NCBI GenBank assembly: GCA_030180135.1
Contig: CM058239.1
Span: forward strand, 69,013,823 to 69,077,822
DNA length: 64,000 bases
Direction: 5' to 3'
Origin: Orychophragmus violaceus
Taxonomy: Eukaryota; Streptophyta; Magnoliopsida; Brassicales; Brassicaceae
In this document: in pieces, positions 1 through 9,216 of the stretch
Numbering within the stretch: position 1 is the first letter of the stretch
How the letters are laid out: each line of letters starts with the position of its first letter
Made by a program: the position numbers and the translations under genes
Notes under the pieces: model-generated
What the model was told of the DNA's origin: nothing
What the model saw: the letters and a program-made list of their open reading frames with translations, nothing else
Databases searched by the model: none

Positions 1-360
1 TAATATTCTTCTTGTCTCTCATTTAATGTGTAATCAATAAGCACAAGCCTACCAAATGAAACATTCAAAACAAGATTGGAGGGTGGCTGCAGCATAAACG
101 TCCCGCCAAAAAAGAGGAACTCTGCAAAAGCCTGCAAGAGAACAAAATACAAAACCAAAGCACGGTTCAATGTCTATGAGGCTACACCAAAGCAAACGAC
201 AAACCAGTATACGGTTCAATGGCTCAAGGGTTACACCAGAACAAAAGACAAAAGTAGTGTACGGTTTGCATAATTTTTTACCATGATATAACTTGGATAT
301 TTAACCATGATTAATTGATTTGATTGGGATCACGAAGATACACACTCCACGTAACCGTAC

Positions 361-361
<1 letters not shown>
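1..361. other. Unassigned DNA at the left edge
   Basis: No gene, repeat end or RNA is recognisable here. A 65-codon open frame at 76-273 is lysine- and threonine-rich, shows no domain, and contains the phrase acggttcaat twice, so it reads as chance coding potential in low-complexity DNA. Confidence 0.4.

Positions 362-442
<81 letters not shown>
362..442. repeat. (CT)n microsatellite, about 40 units
   Basis: An uninterrupted CT dinucleotide run of about 80 bp. It creates artificial open frames on both strands (poly Arg-Glu and poly Ser-Leu) that should not be annotated as proteins. Pyrimidine-rich CT tracts are common in plant 5' leaders and promoters, but no gene is supported directly downstream. 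Confidence 0.97.
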
Positions 443-444
<2 letters not shown>

Positions 445-1081
445 TTTGAAGCGGTGCTCGAGGCACATTATTAAAACCTTCATTTCTTGTAACCTTCTTT
501 TATTCAAATCCTTTGTTTGGTGAGGGGAAGTTATTTCGTCATAATAATCATCTTCCTCATTAACCTTTCTCCCACTATCATTTCTGCTGAAACAGAACCA
601 AAACACAATGGTCCATTACAACTACATAGCAGAAACACAACCTAACATAGCCGAAACCGGTTGGCGCTTCAGAGTTGAGATTTTCCTCGTCTACCCATAC
701 TATGTGTTTGAAGATGGACCACATTGGAGTTTCATCCTGGCCGACCGGAGAGTAAGTGAAAATTATTTGACATATTTTCCGGCATGCGAGACTGCACTGG
801 TTCTTACTCTTTGATCTTTATGCATTCATAAGATCCTAAAAACTATCGAAAGTTTCCATCTTTTCAATTTTTTTGAAACTCTAATCGTGAAACTCTAAAT
901 AACAACAAATATCTTGACTAGACACCATGGGCGTTGTCTCGATCATCTGCCCCCTTGAATTCGATCCCGATAACCCTGCAAGGAAAAGGAAAGTGTTCCA
1001 CCTAAGAGACGCCCAATAAGTGCATGTTTTTGGTAGTGTAGCAATAAACACCATGACCAAAACAATTGATAAAAGTGTACT

Positions 1082-1122
<41 letters not shown>

Positions 1123-1470
1123 ATAATTTAGGATAGTTCGCTAAAGTTCTTGTTTTATATTGGTGAACCTTATGAGACATGGGTTGAGACCGTGGAAGGC
1201 TTATCGGACTACAGGTTCGATCCGCGAATTCAGGAGGTTTAAGATCTCAGGTTCCAGCTAGAGGCCGCTGACACCGATGTTGCCGGAAGCAGTGATGTTG
1301 TCCCTATCTAAATCTTATTCATATTTTAGTGTTTGTTACTTGAAAACCTTAACGTTTTATTATGCTTTCGATTTTAATATACTTATCGAACTGTATTAAT
1401 TATGCTTTCATGTTTAATATTTCAATTGAATAATGGTAATTGTTAGCCATATTTTTGTAATAAGTGATTA
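443..1470. other. Unassigned DNA with a 31-nt poly(T) tract
   Basis: A 68-codon open frame at 608-814 begins 5' of a phrase reading WRFRVEIFL and WSFILADR. It recalls a decayed OB-fold or F-box-associated segment, but I cannot identify it. T31 at 1086-1116 could be the A-tail of an old retroposed copy on the minus strand. GGTTCGATCC at 1214-1223 matches a tRNA B box but has no tRNA fold around it. Nothing else is recognisable. Confidence 0.35.
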
Positions 1471-1797
1471 ATATATAGTAAGAATTTTTCGGTGACATTT
1501 AAGATGCCTCTCCAAGTCAATAAATTTCTTTGACTAAGATTTAAGAAATCGATTACCATTTGTAATCTTAAGAAATGAGAATGAATACTAATACAATTGG
1601 AAATGAAAATTCTGTTTATAAAAATGATTAATATTAGACAGAGGGAGTAATTAAATACATATACAAGTAATAATTACTGCATTTTTAAAAGAGGAAAAAT
1701 TAACAGCCGTAGTTAAAAAAAGAGTAAAATTTTTGGACTTATTTTTGGTTTCATATTTGTATATTAAGAATCTTCGGTGGCAGTTAAGACGCCTCTT
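1471..1797 (+). repeat. Local direct repeat upstream of the hairpin locus
   Basis: The block at 1471-1513 (TAAGAA, TCGGTG, TTAAGA, GCCTCT in order) recurs with about 80 percent identity at 1761-1797. The repeat distance is about 290 bp. The second copy lies about 100 bp before the TATA-like box of the putative hairpin gene, so it may be a duplicated promoter module or remnants of a small element. Confidence 0.6.
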
Positions 1798-1885
1798 CTT
1801 CCACCAACGAATGTGCTCGGCGTGACTGGAAGGTCGTGTCGCTTTAAATCAGGATTAGTTCGATAACCGTTCTTTCTTCCCCTGA

Positions 1886-1896
1886 GTAAATATATA
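1886..1896 (+). promoter_or_regulatory. TATA-like box before the hairpin
   Basis: The sequence AAATATATAGC is followed within about 30 bp by a pyrimidine-rich leader (CATCTTTTCATCATTC). This arrangement is typical of plant RNA polymerase II promoters. It lies about 190 bp 5' of the foldback at 2078-2227, a usual distance for a plant MIRNA gene. No protein frame opens downstream, which favours a non-coding transcript. Confidence 0.4.
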
Positions 1897-2077
1897 GCTC
1901 ATCTTTTCATCATTCTCCCCCATCCTCACTTCTTTCCTCTCATTCGCTTCTAAGTTCTAACAGAGCCTCACTTCATCTTCTATCTTTTATCTTAAGTTCT
2001 TCCTTAAATATGCTTACATGTTCTTTTGTTTTCCTTTTGTTCGGTTCTGTGTCGACCTCTGATGCATGAATAACCCC

Positions 2078-2227
2078 GGAACCAGTATTCTCCTCTAGAT
2101 AAAGTGACATACGAGTCTTGCAAGGTCAAACGACCAAATGGTCTTTCGCCGTCAAACAATCGACGGCGAGATGATTGTTTGAGATCAGTTCCTTTGGGTT
2201 ACTTTATCTTGAGGAGAACAATGGTTC
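2078..2227 (+). ncRNA. Putative microRNA-type hairpin precursor
   Basis: The two arms at 2078-2108 and 2198-2227 are inverted copies with only a few mismatches. The 5' arm carries TTCTCCTCTAGATAAAGTGA and the 3' arm carries TTACTTTATCTTGAGGAGAA. An inner perfect 8-bp stem (TCGCCGTC at 2146-2153 with GACGGCGA at 2162-2169) closes an 8-nt loop, and the middle section pairs only partly (GGTCAAACGACC region against GATTGTTTGAGATC). The size, near-perfect outer stem, terminal loop and upstream TATA box fit a plant MIRNA gene of RNA polymerase II. I do not recognise the arm as a known miRNA; TTGAGGAGAAC weakly recalls miR163, but the rest does not match. The alternative is a small foldback transposon. 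The Athila-1 insertion begins 70 bp downstream. Confidence 0.45.
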
Positions 2228-2297
2228 AAGTGTTGATTTCATAACAGTTCCTATCTCATCGATAGCCTTGCTGGGAGAAGACAACTCAATCGCCAGT

Positions 2298-3492
2298 TGA
2301 TAGGTCAGGTTTTAATCCCTATACTAACTGCAAGTGCACAACAATATCAATGTAGTATATAGGGTTATCGAATCCACAGGGAAACTGGTCTCGATAGATC
2401 AGAACAAAAGAGATTAATACTAGGAAGAAAGCAAATTGTTGTAAAGTAAATAGCAAGGCGAGAAAGTAAATCAGTAGCAGGAATTGGTTGTGAAAGCAAT
2501 AAACTAAAAGCGCTAAGTCTAGGAAATTCTCAGGAAATCAGACAAGCAGACAAGTTAATCAGTCAGGATCAAATTAAACTCAGTTCTAGAACTCAAATCA
2601 CGGAATTAGAATTAACCAAATCTCTTTGCGAAAATCCTCTAAGTCCAAGTGCAGTAATCCAAATCTCTTTGCAATTACTAACAGATTAAACCAGCATTAA
2701 TTTCAAGTTCGATATGTTCATAATTAAACTAAGCCAAATCTCTTTGCGAATAGTTTAATTGCTCAACCTAAATAGTTCAGATTCTAAACCACACTCTCGT
2801 GTCGTATTTAGCAACCTAAAGTCTAGATTCTAATTGATCAGGTTAGAACTAGCATTAAGCACAATTTAGATCGAAGAACATTCTAATCATGTGAATCCTT
2901 AACTGAATTAAACAAGTCTAGCAAGTCATCAAATCCTTAATGAGAAACCCTAAACCTAACTATGAATCTACTCAGACATGATTAATGAAACAGAAATCAT
3001 AGAAATAATAGATTGTATATAAGAAATTAAATAGATAAAGGGGTTCGAAATCTTCTCCAAAATAGATGAAGTACAGGATTAGATCAGCCCCAAAAGCTCT
3101 AAAAATCTCTTAGCTCTAAGTATGAAAGCGTATCTAAAATAAAAGCCAAAACTCTAAATATATAGGCATAATCTCGGCTGGGGCTTCTGTGTAAATACTG
3201 GAACTATTCTGGGCTTCTCTGCAAATCTTCATAACTTTGTTAAACCGCCGCGTACGGCCCATCTCGCTAGTGTGTCAATCGACACCAAAGGTGTGTCGAT
3301 CGATGCATGATCTTCAAATCGGGCAGTGAGTTAAACTCTTGGCCAAAATGCTCCAAAAGTCCCAAAATACTCCTATTATCTCCAATTAGCTCCAAACCTG
3401 ATTAAACCTGTAAAAGACTCTAAAATAACACAAAAGACACTAAAAACACATCTATATCATGGCATAAAATGGATAAAAACCATGATATATCA
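2298..3492 (-). repeat. Athila-1 3' LTR
   Basis: A 1195-bp repeat of 9217-10410 with TGATA and TATCA inverted ends. It holds one CGATCG-type paired palindrome at 3271-3307, in which the first half-site has decayed (TGTCAATCGACAC). Confidence 0.95.
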
Positions 3493-3507
3493 ACTCCCCC
3501 ACACTTA
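3493..3507 (-). other. Athila-1 polypurine tract
   Basis: The plus strand reads ACTCCCCCACACTTA, which is TAAGTGTGGGGGAGT on the element strand, directly against the 3' LTR. This is the expected plus-strand primer for reverse transcription. Near copies of the same tract lie internally at about 3666 and 4419. Confidence 0.9.
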
Positions 3508-4910
3508 GCCTTTGCTTGCCCTCAAGCAAAACAGAGAACTAAAATGTGGTGAAGAGGTTTGAAAACTCTTCAGAAACTCTTTTCATCCTAGAAGCAGCAA
3601 CACTCAGATTCCCCTTAGTAAACCACATGAAAGAATCAACCTGCAGACATCAAGACCAACATATACTTCCCCCACACTTAGCAACTGTCCTAAGTAAACT
3701 CCACAATCACATTCAAGCATTCAAATTCTCCCTACTGGCTTCTGCAAGTATTTAAGTGCGGTCTCACTTAAGGAGTATCGATCAAAGGCACATGGATTCT
3801 TACCTTATCAGCTCTAGACCACCATACTATCTTTCTCTAGTCCCTTTCTTCTCTTTTCCCTTCCTTAGCATTCTGATTTTTTTCCCATTGGGTATCATTT
3901 TTTTTTAACAGTGCTCTTCCCGTTAAGGGGTGTACTTTGGACACATTCCATGGATCACATGAGAGAAAATAGTGTTTGCTACCATTCCCATGACCACTTC
4001 GGAGTTACTAACTCATCCTCAGTTTATTATCTTTTTTTTTTTTATGGAAGGGGAGAAGGGAACTAGATAGGACAGGTTTACAGGCTGTGTCAGAACTAAC
4101 AAGGGAATCCGACACAAAGTATACCAAGCCCTTAGGTGAGAAAATCTAAGTCAGTATTAGGGTGAAGTCAGTAAAAGGATCCTCTGATACCTGAAGTGAT
4201 GTGGGTGTCCTCAGTAGGTTGATCCATGTCTGGGTTTTCTAATAGTCAGAGATAACCTGCAGCTTCATCCCAATGGTTACTTAAGTTCCTGCAAGTGCTG
4301 CTAATCTTCTCAAAAAATCATTGTTTCTTACTTAAACAAATTTTGACTCAATAAAACAAAAATTTTGAAAAATTTAACTGACTCTAAGAAAACAAAAGAA
4401 AGAAGTTAGTAGAACCTCCCCCACACTTAAAACACACTGTCCCCAGTAGTGTCAAGCGAAGGATTGGCAAAAGAAAGAAAATAAAAATTTGTTTATGGAA
4501 TGGTTGAGTTCTCTCGGGTTTTACCTCTGTCGCACTCAGGCATCGATCGTTGCACTAAGTGCATCGACCGTTGCTAGGCGATTTTTCGTGTATAATCGAT
4601 CGTTGCTCAGGACCGCAACGATCGCTGCAATGCGATTTCTGTCATATTGTGACGATCGACACAGTGGTGTGTCGATCGACGCACTGCGTACATCGGATTA
4701 GTCAGCAAGTTAGCAGGTTAGTCCGTCGGGTTATGTCATTTTCAAAACCTGCAAGCTGAAAACATAGAAACAGAGTAAAACCGAAGCAACAAATGTATCT
4801 AATCAAGTAGAACCATCCAAACATAGTAGCAAAATAAAAGAAAAAGTGCAAGAAAAGATAAAAAAGAAAATCAGAGTACAGAACCGATAATCAAGAGATG
4901 ACAGCTATGC
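3508..4910 (-). other. Athila-1 3' non-coding region
   Basis: No long frame is open on either strand. The region is about 90 percent alike by eye to 48846-50030 of Athila-2, so it is part of the element. It contains two internal polypurine-like copies (about 3666 and 4419) and CGATCG palindrome pairs at 4540-4574, about 4591-4630 and 4649-4685. Confidence 0.75.
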
Positions 4911-5399
4911 TCACTCGCTATCGGGATCTGAGTAAACCACTCTGCAAGTGGCTAGCAACTGCCTGACCAGCTCAGGATAGAGATCGTAAGGGCGCATTGG
5001 CATTGTCCCTAGACCAATGCCTCTGCACACAGTGAGTACCTGCTCATCGATCCCCAGAATCTTGCAGGCAGAGTAGTCAGCGAACTTGGTTGGCTTGATG
5101 GTCATACCACACCAACCACTGTAGAGAAGCGAATCATACTCATCCCACTGGTTAAGCAGTGGTCGCTCTGTAAAGTCTGCAGTCTTGAGGAACGTGCGAA
5201 TGTTATCTGGCCACTGTCTGGCTGTAGGGATCTCCGTCATATCTTCTCAGGGCCAAGGCAGTGCTACTGCTGGGCCCTCTCTAACAAATGGCTCAGGTGG
5301 CTGAGAGTCTCTGTGAAACCACTCTGGTGGTGGAATGTACTGTCTCGTGGCTGTTGATGCTGTCGTTTGCTTCTTGCGGGGCTGTCTGCGAGATGCCAT
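4911..5399 (-). pseudogene. Athila ORF1-like protein relic
   Basis: A frame can be read from ATG at 5399 (MASRRQPRKK, a basic start) to the stop at 4911, about 163 codons, broken by one in-frame TGA near 5247 where Arg (CGA) would fit. The later part reads ARQWPDNIRTFL, then TKFADYSACKILGIDEQVL and YPELVRQLLATCRVVYSD. This pattern resembles the Athila ORF-1 family (PF03078), an Athila-specific protein of unknown role. It lies 3' of where pol should be, the position of the env-like or ORF1 gene in Athila elements. It is much shorter than family members, so it is a truncated relic. Athila-2 lacks this segment. Confidence 0.6.
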
Positions 5400-6312
5400 C
5401 TGCAAAAGAAACAAAATTCAAACAATATAAGTCTCGGCTACTCTCTGTGAAATCGCAAAGCAACGACCGTTGCATCTAAGGCATCGATCGTTGCAAGGCG
5501 ATTTCATTCCTCGAACATTTCCCAAAATCGCAAAGCAACGACCGTTGCATTAATGCAACGACCGTTGCAAAGCGATTTCGCCGCAAACAATCAACCAAAA
5601 TTCAGTTCAAATTCGTGCCACATTATCGCAAATCAACTCAAAGTCATAACCTATCACCCTAAATCGGTCTAATTACGCATGCCTCATCAAATTTCAGTTC
5701 AAAAATCTTAAACCCTAAAACCCTAAAATTGAATCCGAAAATCGAAAAATAGAGGTGCATTACCTTGGATTCTTTGAGATATGAGCTAAAGAAACGGATT
5801 TAGAGTGTGAAATAGGAAGTATTAGCGATTGAATCGAAGAAAAATGATGAGAAATCGGGATTTTTAGGTGTGGAGGTTCGGTGTAAGGACGGCAAAATGA
5901 GGAAGAAAAGAGAAGAGAAGGGTTTAAGGCCACTTACCTCGGTCGTGTCTGCAACGATCGTTGCTTAAGGGCAACGACCGATGCTGGTCAAATCGAAATC
6001 GATTTCCGGTTTAGCGCGTACCTTAATTTTGCTATTGAACCAATTGCAACGACCGTTGCGTATGAGCAACGATCGTCACAATGCGATTACCCCTCTTCGT
6101 CAAATCTCCTTGCAACGACCGGTGCACAAGTGCATCGATCGTTACGCATCTCCAGACTCGAGTTCTGTATCTGAAACTTAAAAACCAATAAAAACGTGAA
6201 ATCCTAAGAAAAACACCAAAATGAAAAGGAAAAACAACGAAACCTAACAGTGGGTTGCCTCCCACTCAGCGCTTGTTTAAGGTCATTAGCTTGACCGGAC
6301 GAACAAGATCTT
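5400..6312 (-). other. Athila-1 interior non-coding stretch
   Basis: No coding frame is supported. The stretch carries five CGATCG-type palindrome pairs (5463-5492, 5533-5573, 5950-5984, 6044-6079, 6110-6146), several followed by GCGATTT. GGTTGCCTCCCACTCAGCG at 6251-6269 also occurs at 50129-50148 of Athila-2, marking the boundary where ORF1-containing DNA is present in one copy and absent from the other. Confidence 0.7.
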
Positions 6313-6657
6313 TCAGGCACCGAGAGATCTTGACAGAGACTTTTTCTGTCTCCGTTCAAGTCTCCTCATCCAGGGTGGCGAGTAGGCTGTCATAGAATGC
6401 TCGTGTCCAAGAAAAGATGGAGTAAAATACTCTCCGGGATCTATAATCACAGTGTCATCCGGATGCCCATCATCCGCTTCCATGATGGTGAATGTCTTCC
6501 CATCTATCAGTGGTCTTCGCAGCTTATCCATCTCATAACGCAGTGGTTCATCTCCCAGATGGAGGTCTATCAGGCTGTTCCTAACATCAATTACCGCTCC
6601 CGCTGTAGCCAAAAATGGTCTTCCAAAGTAACAACGCTTCATCCGGATCACAATCAT
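6313..6657 (-). pseudogene. Athila-1 protease, C-terminal part, out of frame
   Basis: The frame reads FGRPFLATAGAVIDV and DEPLRYEMDKL, the second half of the Ty3/gypsy retropepsin domain (the conserved GRPFLATAGA block). It continues the protease that begins at the end of the gag frame, but at least two frameshifts separate them: one near 6720, after RVPEG, and one near 6630, after the DFLVLKYD phrase. After this block the sequence passes into non-coding DNA, so all downstream pol domains are deleted. Confidence 0.85.
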
Positions 6658-8969
6658 ATTTCAGTACTAGGAAGTCTGTTGGAACTAAATAGTTTCCAAC
6701 TCTCACCGGGATGTCCTTCCGGGACTCTTATAGACTGATCAGCTAGGACAAGAGAGGTCCTAGTAGGCTTAAAATCCAGCATTCCCAGCTTCTCTGCCAC
6801 AGAGTATGGCATAAGACTTCCAGCAGCTCCTAAATCACAAAGAGAGCGCCTAAAACTATCTTCGAAAATAGAACAGTTAAGCACAAAGACTCCAGGGTCT
6901 GGCAGCTTCTTCGGGATCTTAGTCAGCAGAACATCACTAATATGTTGAGGAACTATAACCACCCAGTCTCTCAGCTCCTCATCTAAAGGCAGCATTTTGT
7001 TCAAATACCTCTGCACACATGGGTGATATGGTGGATCATCAGAGGATGGAATTTCTTCCAATTCTTCACCAATCTCCTCTAGCTTCTTAAGCTCTTCAAT
7101 TTCCTGCTTGATTACCTCAGACACTGAGGAGTGTTGCCTAATGATTTGCGCATAGATTTCCTGTTGAGAAATCTCAGAGACTCCAGAGAATAAGCTATCA
7201 AGGTTCAAATCTGCATCAATACCATTATCATTCGGCAAGTCTGTCTGTTCACGACCTGCATCGACTGACACTAGATGTGTGTCGATCGATGCAACACTGT
7301 ATTTTTCACCCGAGAGATTTTCTCCAAAATCCGAGATTTCTTTTTCCTTCAACAATTCAGTTGTACTTAGCTCAAATTTTTCACCTAGGTGAGATCCATC
7401 ATTAATGTACACAGACCAGGCTTTAATATGAGTGTCTGCTACTCCTTTTCCTTTCATAAAGCTGGAAATCTGATTCACCTGTGTATCCAACTGCTTCATG
7501 TGAGTGTTCATAGACTCGATCTTTCCATTGAGATCCTCGTAGACAGCATCCAACTTCTTATTGCAGTCCACAGAGATCTTGGTCTGATTTTCCAGCGGCT
7601 GTTCCATCATTGTCTCCATCTTACTCTCATGAGCTGTAGGTGCAAGAGGAGTCTGATAAGATGAAGATCCATAGGTTCTCTGAGTACCTTGTCCAAAAGG
7701 CTTCTGAACACCACTTGTCTGTCCAAAACCAGCTGAGCTCTGATTGCCTGCGAAGGTACTCTTCTGTCCTCCATTGAAGAATCTGTTTCCCTGCTGATTA
7801 CCAAATCTGTTACCTTGGAAACCAGATCCTCCAATGTAATTCACATCTTCTTCCTGAGTGTCCTCCTCAGTCTGAATTACTTCTACATCTTGTGCAAAGT
7901 GGACATCCTTTTTACCAGCCAGAAGATTGCAAATTGTGTCCATTCTAGATCTCAATTCAGCCATCTCTGTATTCTCTACACTTCCACCAGATTTCTTCCT
8001 CCTATCATCCATAGTCTTGCAACTGTTGCTGCTCACTAGGTTCTCAATCAACTGCTTAGCTTGTGCAGGAGTTCTGGTGTTGAAGTTTGCATTACTGGAG
8101 TTATCCAGCGCAGACTGATATGGCAGATCTATGCCTCTGAAGAAGATACCTAGCAATGTGACCTCAGTGAATCCATGGTGTGGACAGTCACGCTGGTATT
8201 TCCTAAATCTCATCCAAGCGGTCTTAAGTGGCTCAGTAGGACCTTGGGTAAATGTCAGAATGTCCTGTCTGGACTGATCGGAACGCGCATCATCATAGAA
8301 GTGACGCAGAAACTCACTCTTCAGGGCTGCCCAAGTAGTATACTGACCAGGTGCCAGTTGCTTCAGCCATGCAGCAGCGTCTCCAGCGAGACTGTATGGA
8401 AAGAGCTTGAGGAACAGATAATCTTGGCAGACTCCATCATACTTCATGCCATTGATTAGGTCCTCAAATGTATCAATGTGATCCATAGGCTGCTCTGTAG
8501 GATGACCATGGAATGCATTCTGTCTCATCAGCGAGTAGTAGATGGTCTTGATCTCAAAATCATCCCTCTCAAAACCAGGAAGAATTAGAGCTGACCGGTT
8601 TGCATGAAACTCATCCGGTATGTTGTAGTCAGCTAAGGTTCTCTCATGGACAACCATCTCTCTACCCTGGGCCTGTCTTGGCGCTTGGTTCTGCTCCTGT
8701 TGCGGTGGCTCAGGAGGGTCAGGGATGACATTCCCTTCAGCATCAACCCTTTGCCAAGCAGCATTGTACGGGTTGTTATCTTGGTCCCTCAGAGTACCTT
8801 GAGCACCGCGTACTAGAATCAGCCTCTGTACTACCATTCTTTCTCTTCTTTCTCTTCTGTTAGTCTTCTCTAGACGTCCAAGTTCTTCAAGATCGAGATT
8901 GATTAGGCTTAAGTTCGGATTACTTCGAGTTTCACGCTTCTGCATAAACTGTCTGTAATCGTCAAGCAA
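6654..8969 (-). CDS. gag: Athila-1 Gag with the start of protease
   Basis: The 771-codon frame is open from ATG at 8969, about 220 bp inside the tRNA primer site. Gag forms the virus-like particle and packages the RNA. The central part (residues about 110-310: EFHANRSALILPGF, AAAWLKQLAPGQ, MRFRKYQRDCPHHGF, TPAQAKQLIENLV) is the Athila-type retrotransposon Gag domain. A Gly/Gln/Asn/Phe-rich stretch follows (NRFGNQQGNRFFNGGQ), then an acidic Glu/Leu coil. I see no CCHC zinc knuckle. Near residue 712 the protease motif appears as CDLGAAGSLMP. The last 25 residues are out of the expected frame, so protease is cut. A paired CGATCG palindrome at 7257-7292 is read in frame as part of the protein. 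The Gag part could still be made. Confidence 0.88.
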   Translation of the reverse strand: MLDDYRQFMQKRETRSNPNLSLINLDLEELGRLEKTNRRERRERMVVQRLILVRGAQGTLRDQDNNPYNAAWQRVDAEGNVIPDPPEPPQQEQNQAPRQAQGREMVVHERTLADYNIPDEFHANRSALILPGFERDDFEIKTIYYSLMRQNAFHGHPTEQPMDHIDTFEDLINGMKYDGVCQDYLFLKLFPYSLAGDAAAWLKQLAPGQYTTWAALKSEFLRHFYDDARSDQSRQDILTFTQGPTEPLKTAWMRFRKYQRDCPHHGFTEVTLLGIFFRGIDLPYQSALDNSSNANFNTRTPAQAKQLIENLVSSNSCKTMDDRRKKSGGSVENTEMAELRSRMDTICNLLAGKKDVHFAQDVEVIQTEEDTQEEDVNYIGGSGFQGNRFGNQQGNRFFNGGQKSTFAGNQSSAGFGQTSGVQKPFGQGTQRTYGSSSYQTPLAPTAHESKMETMMEQPLENQTKISVDCNKKLDAVYEDLNGKIESMNTHMKQLDTQVNQISSFMKGKGVADTHIKAWSVYINDGSHLGEKFELSTTELLKEKEISDFGENLSGEKYSVASIDTHLVSVDAGREQTDLPNDNGIDADLNLDSLFSGVSEISQQEIYAQIIRQHSSVSEVIKQEIEELKKLEEIGEELEEIPSSDDPPYHPCVQRYLNKMLPLDEELRDWVVIVPQHISDVLLTKIPKKLPDPGVFVLNCSIFEDSFRRSLCDLGAAGSLMPYSVAEKLGMLDFKPTRTSLVLADQSIRVPEGHPGESWKLFSSNRLPSTEI

Positions 8970-9192
8970 CGATCGATGCTAACAGTGCAACGATCGATTC
9001 AATCTCAAATCGCTTAGTGACGATCGACACAAGAGGTGTAACGATCGACGCAAGGCGAAATCGGTACGTGCGACAGAGAGAAAACAGAGAAGAAATCAGT
9101 AAAGTAAAATAAAAACAAAAACAAAAAAACAAAAAAAAAAGAAAAATTCCTAGTATAAACCCTAAGTTCGGTCCTATCGAAGACTCTAAGAG

Positions 9193-9210
9193 TCCCCGGC
9201 AACGGCGCCA
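9193..9210 (-). other. Athila-1 primer binding site (tRNA-Asp)
   Basis: The plus strand reads TCCCCGGCAACGGCGCCA, identical to the 3' end of plant tRNA-Asp including CCA. The element RNA is therefore complementary to it. It lies 6 bp inside the 5' LTR, as in Athila and Tat elements. Confidence 0.95.
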
Positions 9211-9216
9211 AAAACT

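Noticed and set aside
301..606. Open frames of poly Arg-Glu (minus) and poly Ser-Leu (plus)
   Set aside because: They are translations of the (CT)n microsatellite and have no domain.
608..814. 68-residue protein gene
   Set aside because: I cannot match the text to a family with any confidence, and no promoter or intron structure supports it.
1214..1223. GGTTCGATCC as a tRNA or SINE B box
   Set aside because: No A box at the right distance, no cloverleaf and no A-tail follow it on the same strand.
3271..6146. CRISPR-like array of short repeats
   Set aside because: This is plant nuclear DNA. The repeats are palindrome pairs scattered across elements, spacing is irregular, and there are no cas genes.
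9014..9211. Short protein starting at the Athila-1 primer site (MAPLPGTLRVFDRTE)
   Set aside because: It is a reading of the tRNA-Asp complementary site and leader, followed by low-complexity Phe/Leu.
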